NCBI GenBank assembly: GCA_030535815.1 | Contig: JAUNRD010000122.1 | Location: 1-6,042, forward strand | Source: Clostridia bacterium | Lineage (GTDB): Bacteria; Bacillota; Clostridia; CAKSNL01; HGM11501 | Direction of reading: 5' to 3' | DNA: 6,042 nt | Shown here: in pieces, positions 4,454 to 6,042 of the stretch | Position numbering within the stretch: position 1 is the stretch's first letter | How the letters are laid out: each line of letters opens with the position of its first letter | Notes under the pieces: model-generated | Seen by the model: the letters and a program-made list of their open reading frames with translations, nothing else | What the model was told of the DNA's origin: nothing | Database searches by the model: none | Position numbers and translations under genes: made by a program

Positions 4454-5878
4454 ATGGCAAAAACAGTAAAAGATATAATTGATATAATTAAAGCGAATGA
4501 CATTAAAATGGTAGACTTTAAGATGGTGGATATTGACGGAAAGTTCAGGCATGTTACAATCCCTGCAGGCAATTTTTCGGAAGAAACCATAAAAAACGGA
4601 ATCGGCTTTGATGCATCAAATTACGGTTATGCAGTTGTGGAAAAGAGCGATATGGTATTCATTCCTGATCCGGATACGGCTCTTATTGATCCATTCTGCG
4701 AGATTCCGACTCTTTCTATGACCGGTAATGCAATGATAATTGACAGCCCGGAAAACAGGCCGCTTTCCGTGTATCCCAGAAACATAGTTCTTGCGGCTGA
4801 AAAGTATATGCGTGATTTAGGTATTGCGGATAAAATGTTTATTCTTCCCGAATTTGAATTTTATCTTTTCGATAATGTTGCTTGGAGTGTTAATCCCGAT
4901 TCTATCGGAGTCACACTTGATGCAGCGCAGGCACACTGGAACAGCGCAACAGAGGGTAGCGGTCTTGTGGTTGAAAAACAGAAGAATTATCATGTTGCAA
5001 AGCCTTTTGATGTTGCATACGAAGCAAGAAGTAAAATGTGTATGCGTATGGAAGAAGCCGGAATACCCCTGAACTATCATCATCCTGAGGTTGGTGCAGC
5101 AGGCCAGTTTGAGATTGAGCCGCATCTGGGCGAAATGTCAAAAATGGCAGATGCCGCAATGATGATAAAATATATCATTCACAATACGGCAAGGGAATAC
5201 GGGTTCACGGCAACGTTTATGCCTAAGCCCGTGATGGGCGAAGCCGGAAGCGGAATGCATGTGCATATGCTTCTTATGAAAGATGGTAAACCGGTATTTT
5301 CCGACGATAACGGCTATTCTCATTTAAGTCGCGAAGCCCACTATTTCATTGGCGGTCTTCTTAAGCATATTGCATCGCTTTGTGCAATTACAAATCCCTC
5401 TACAAACTCTTTCAAGAGGCTTGTTCCGGGCTTTGAAGCTCCTGTAACTGTTGGGTATGCAACGTCCAACAGAAGCGCTGTAATAAGAATTCCGGCGTAT
5501 GCAAAAACTCCGGAGCTGCGCCGCTTTGAACTTCGTAATCCCGATGCTACTGCCAATCCCTATTTCTGCTATGCGGCAATCCTTATGGCAGGACTTGACG
5601 GTATCAGAAATAAAATTGATCCGCATGAAAACGGTTGGGGCCCTTACGATATGAATCTTTACAAGTTGAGCGATGAAGAAAAGGCTAAATTAAAGCATCT
5701 TCCGGTATCACTTGACGAAGCGCTGGATGCTCTTGAGAAGGATTATGAGTACCTTACGGTTGGAGATGTATTCCCGAAGCATATGCTTGATAATTACATT
5801 GCAAGGAAACGTGAGGAAATAAGACAGATAGCTGCAATTCCGCACCCTGCAGAATTCAGTAAATATTATAATTTATAA
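4454..5878 (+). CDS. glnA: Type I glutamine synthetase (glutamate-ammonia ligase)
   Basis: At 474 residues it is close to E. coli GlnA (469). The family makes glutamine from glutamate, ammonia and ATP as a cytosolic dodecamer. An N-terminal beta-grasp domain (about 1-100) carries GFDASNYGYAVVEKSDM (51-67). The catalytic domain shows PEFEFYLFD (132-140, metal-binding glutamates E133 and E135), HHPEVGAAGQFE (209-220, E212 and E220), GSGMHVHM (265-272, H269), KRLVPGFEAP (321-330, E328), NRSAVIRIP (339-347) and RRFELRNPD (356-364, R361). The AHWNSATEGSG insertion (160-170), the extra residue in the AAGQ loop and the PHPAEFSKYYNL C-terminus are beta-type traits. Y403 in NLYKLS aligns with the adenylylated tyrosine of enteric enzymes. 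S53 of the enteric enzyme is replaced by N56. A YitT-type gene follows after 24 bases without a terminator. A paralogue acting on another amine cannot be excluded. Confidence 0.9.
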   Translation: MAKTVKDIIDIIKANDIKMVDFKMVDIDGKFRHVTIPAGNFSEETIKNGIGFDASNYGYAVVEKSDMVFIPDPDTALIDPFCEIPTLSMTGNAMIIDSPENRPLSVYPRNIVLAAEKYMRDLGIADKMFILPEFEFYLFDNVAWSVNPDSIGVTLDAAQAHWNSATEGSGLVVEKQKNYHVAKPFDVAYEARSKMCMRMEEAGIPLNYHHPEVGAAGQFEIEPHLGEMSKMADAAMMIKYIIHNTAREYGFTATFMPKPVMGEAGSGMHVHMLLMKDGKPVFSDDNGYSHLSREAHYFIGGLLKHIASLCAITNPSTNSFKRLVPGFEAPVTVGYATSNRSAVIRIPAYAKTPELRRFELRNPDATANPYFCYAAILMAGLDGIRNKIDPHENGWGPYDMNLYKLSDEEKAKLKHLPVSLDEALDALEKDYEYLTVGDVFPKHMLDNYIARKREEIRQIAAIPHPAEFSKYYNL

Positions 5879-5890
5879 TTATAATTTTTC

Positions 5891-5895
5891 GGAGG
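5891..5895 (+). promoter_or_regulatory. Ribosome binding site for a GTG start
   Basis: GGAGG lies seven bases before GTG at 5903-5905. It identifies that GTG as the start of the final gene, and no in-frame ATG with a comparable site is present nearby. Confidence 0.8.
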
Positions 5896-5902
5896 CGTAA
5901 AG

Positions 5903-6042
5903 GTGAAAAAAATCAAAAACTTTTTGATTATGACAGCGGGATGTATATTGCTTGCATTGGGGGTTTTCTTTTTCAAAATCCCAAACGGATTTGCAACCGG
6001 AGGAGTAACGGGTATAGCAACGGTTCTGGCAAAAATTATTCC
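5903..6042 (+). CDS. YitT-family integral membrane protein, 5' end only
   Basis: The frame opens at GTG and runs off the right edge after 46 full codons. The visible protein begins MKKIKNFLIMTAGCILLALG, a short positive N-terminus followed by a hydrophobic transmembrane helix (about residues 7-24). It continues with FKIPNGFATGGVTGIATVL, the conserved first loop and second helix start of YitT/DUF161 proteins (IPNGFxxGGVTGIA). These are multi-pass membrane proteins of unsettled function, widespread in Firmicutes. The gene lies 24 bases after the glutamine synthetase stop, with no terminator or convincing promoter between, so co-transcription with it is likely. Confidence 0.82.
   Translation, partial: MKKIKNFLIMTAGCILLALGVFFFKIPNGFATGGVTGIATVLAKII

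Noticed and set aside
4817..5125. Minus-strand open frames inside the glutamine synthetase gene (also 4911-5159 and 5324-5626)
   Set aside because: They lie entirely opposite a strongly conserved gene, have no ribosome sites or promoters that I can see, and show cysteine-rich, low-quality protein sequence.

Overview
The window looks like chromosomal DNA of a low-to-moderate GC Gram-positive bacterium, most likely a member of Clostridia. The signs are strong AGGAGG/GGTGA-type ribosome binding sites, consensus TTGACA/TATAAT promoters, U-tailed hairpin terminators, copper-amine-oxidase 'stalk' repeats, a PocR-domain AraC regulator and a YitT-family membrane protein. No rRNA, tRNA, CRISPR array, insertion sequence or phage gene is visible. 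The species cannot be named from this sequence.

Layout. (1) Positions 1-339 hold the 3' end of a plus-strand gene for a protein with copper-amine-oxidase N-terminal-like stalk repeats. (2) A perfect hairpin (341-375) serves as a shared terminator between that gene and a convergent minus-strand gene. (3) That gene (366-1196, minus) encodes an AraC-family regulator with an N-terminal PocR sensor domain. (4) The divergent intergenic region (1197-1343) carries a strong promoter for the regulator. It also carries a promoter for the next gene that has a good -10 but no recognisable -35, preceded by two similar half-sites 21 bp apart, as expected for an AraC-activated promoter. (5) 1344-2651 encodes a PLP-dependent DegT/DnrJ/EryC1/StrS-type aminotransferase, followed by a terminator. 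(6) 2797-3597 encodes a short-chain dehydrogenase with an enlarged nucleotide-binding loop, with its own promoter and terminator. (7) 3677-4339 encodes a HAD-family phosphatase or phosphomutase; its promoter -35 lies inside the preceding terminator stem. (8) 4454-5878 encodes a type I glutamine synthetase of the beta-like architecture, behind a perfect consensus promoter. (9) From 5903 to the window edge is the start of a YitT-family membrane protein, probably co-transcribed with the glutamine synthetase.

How the genes may fit together (inference). A dehydrogenase can turn an alcohol of a sugar or cyclitol into a ketone, a DegT aminotransferase can aminate it, a HAD phosphatase can remove a phosphate, and glutamine synthetase can supply glutamine, the amino donor for several DegT enzymes. 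Together with a PocR/AraC ligand sensor, this set could be an inducible amino-sugar or aminocyclitol module. Each gene except the last has its own promoter, however, so this is a neighbourhood rather than a demonstrated operon. The substrate is unknown.
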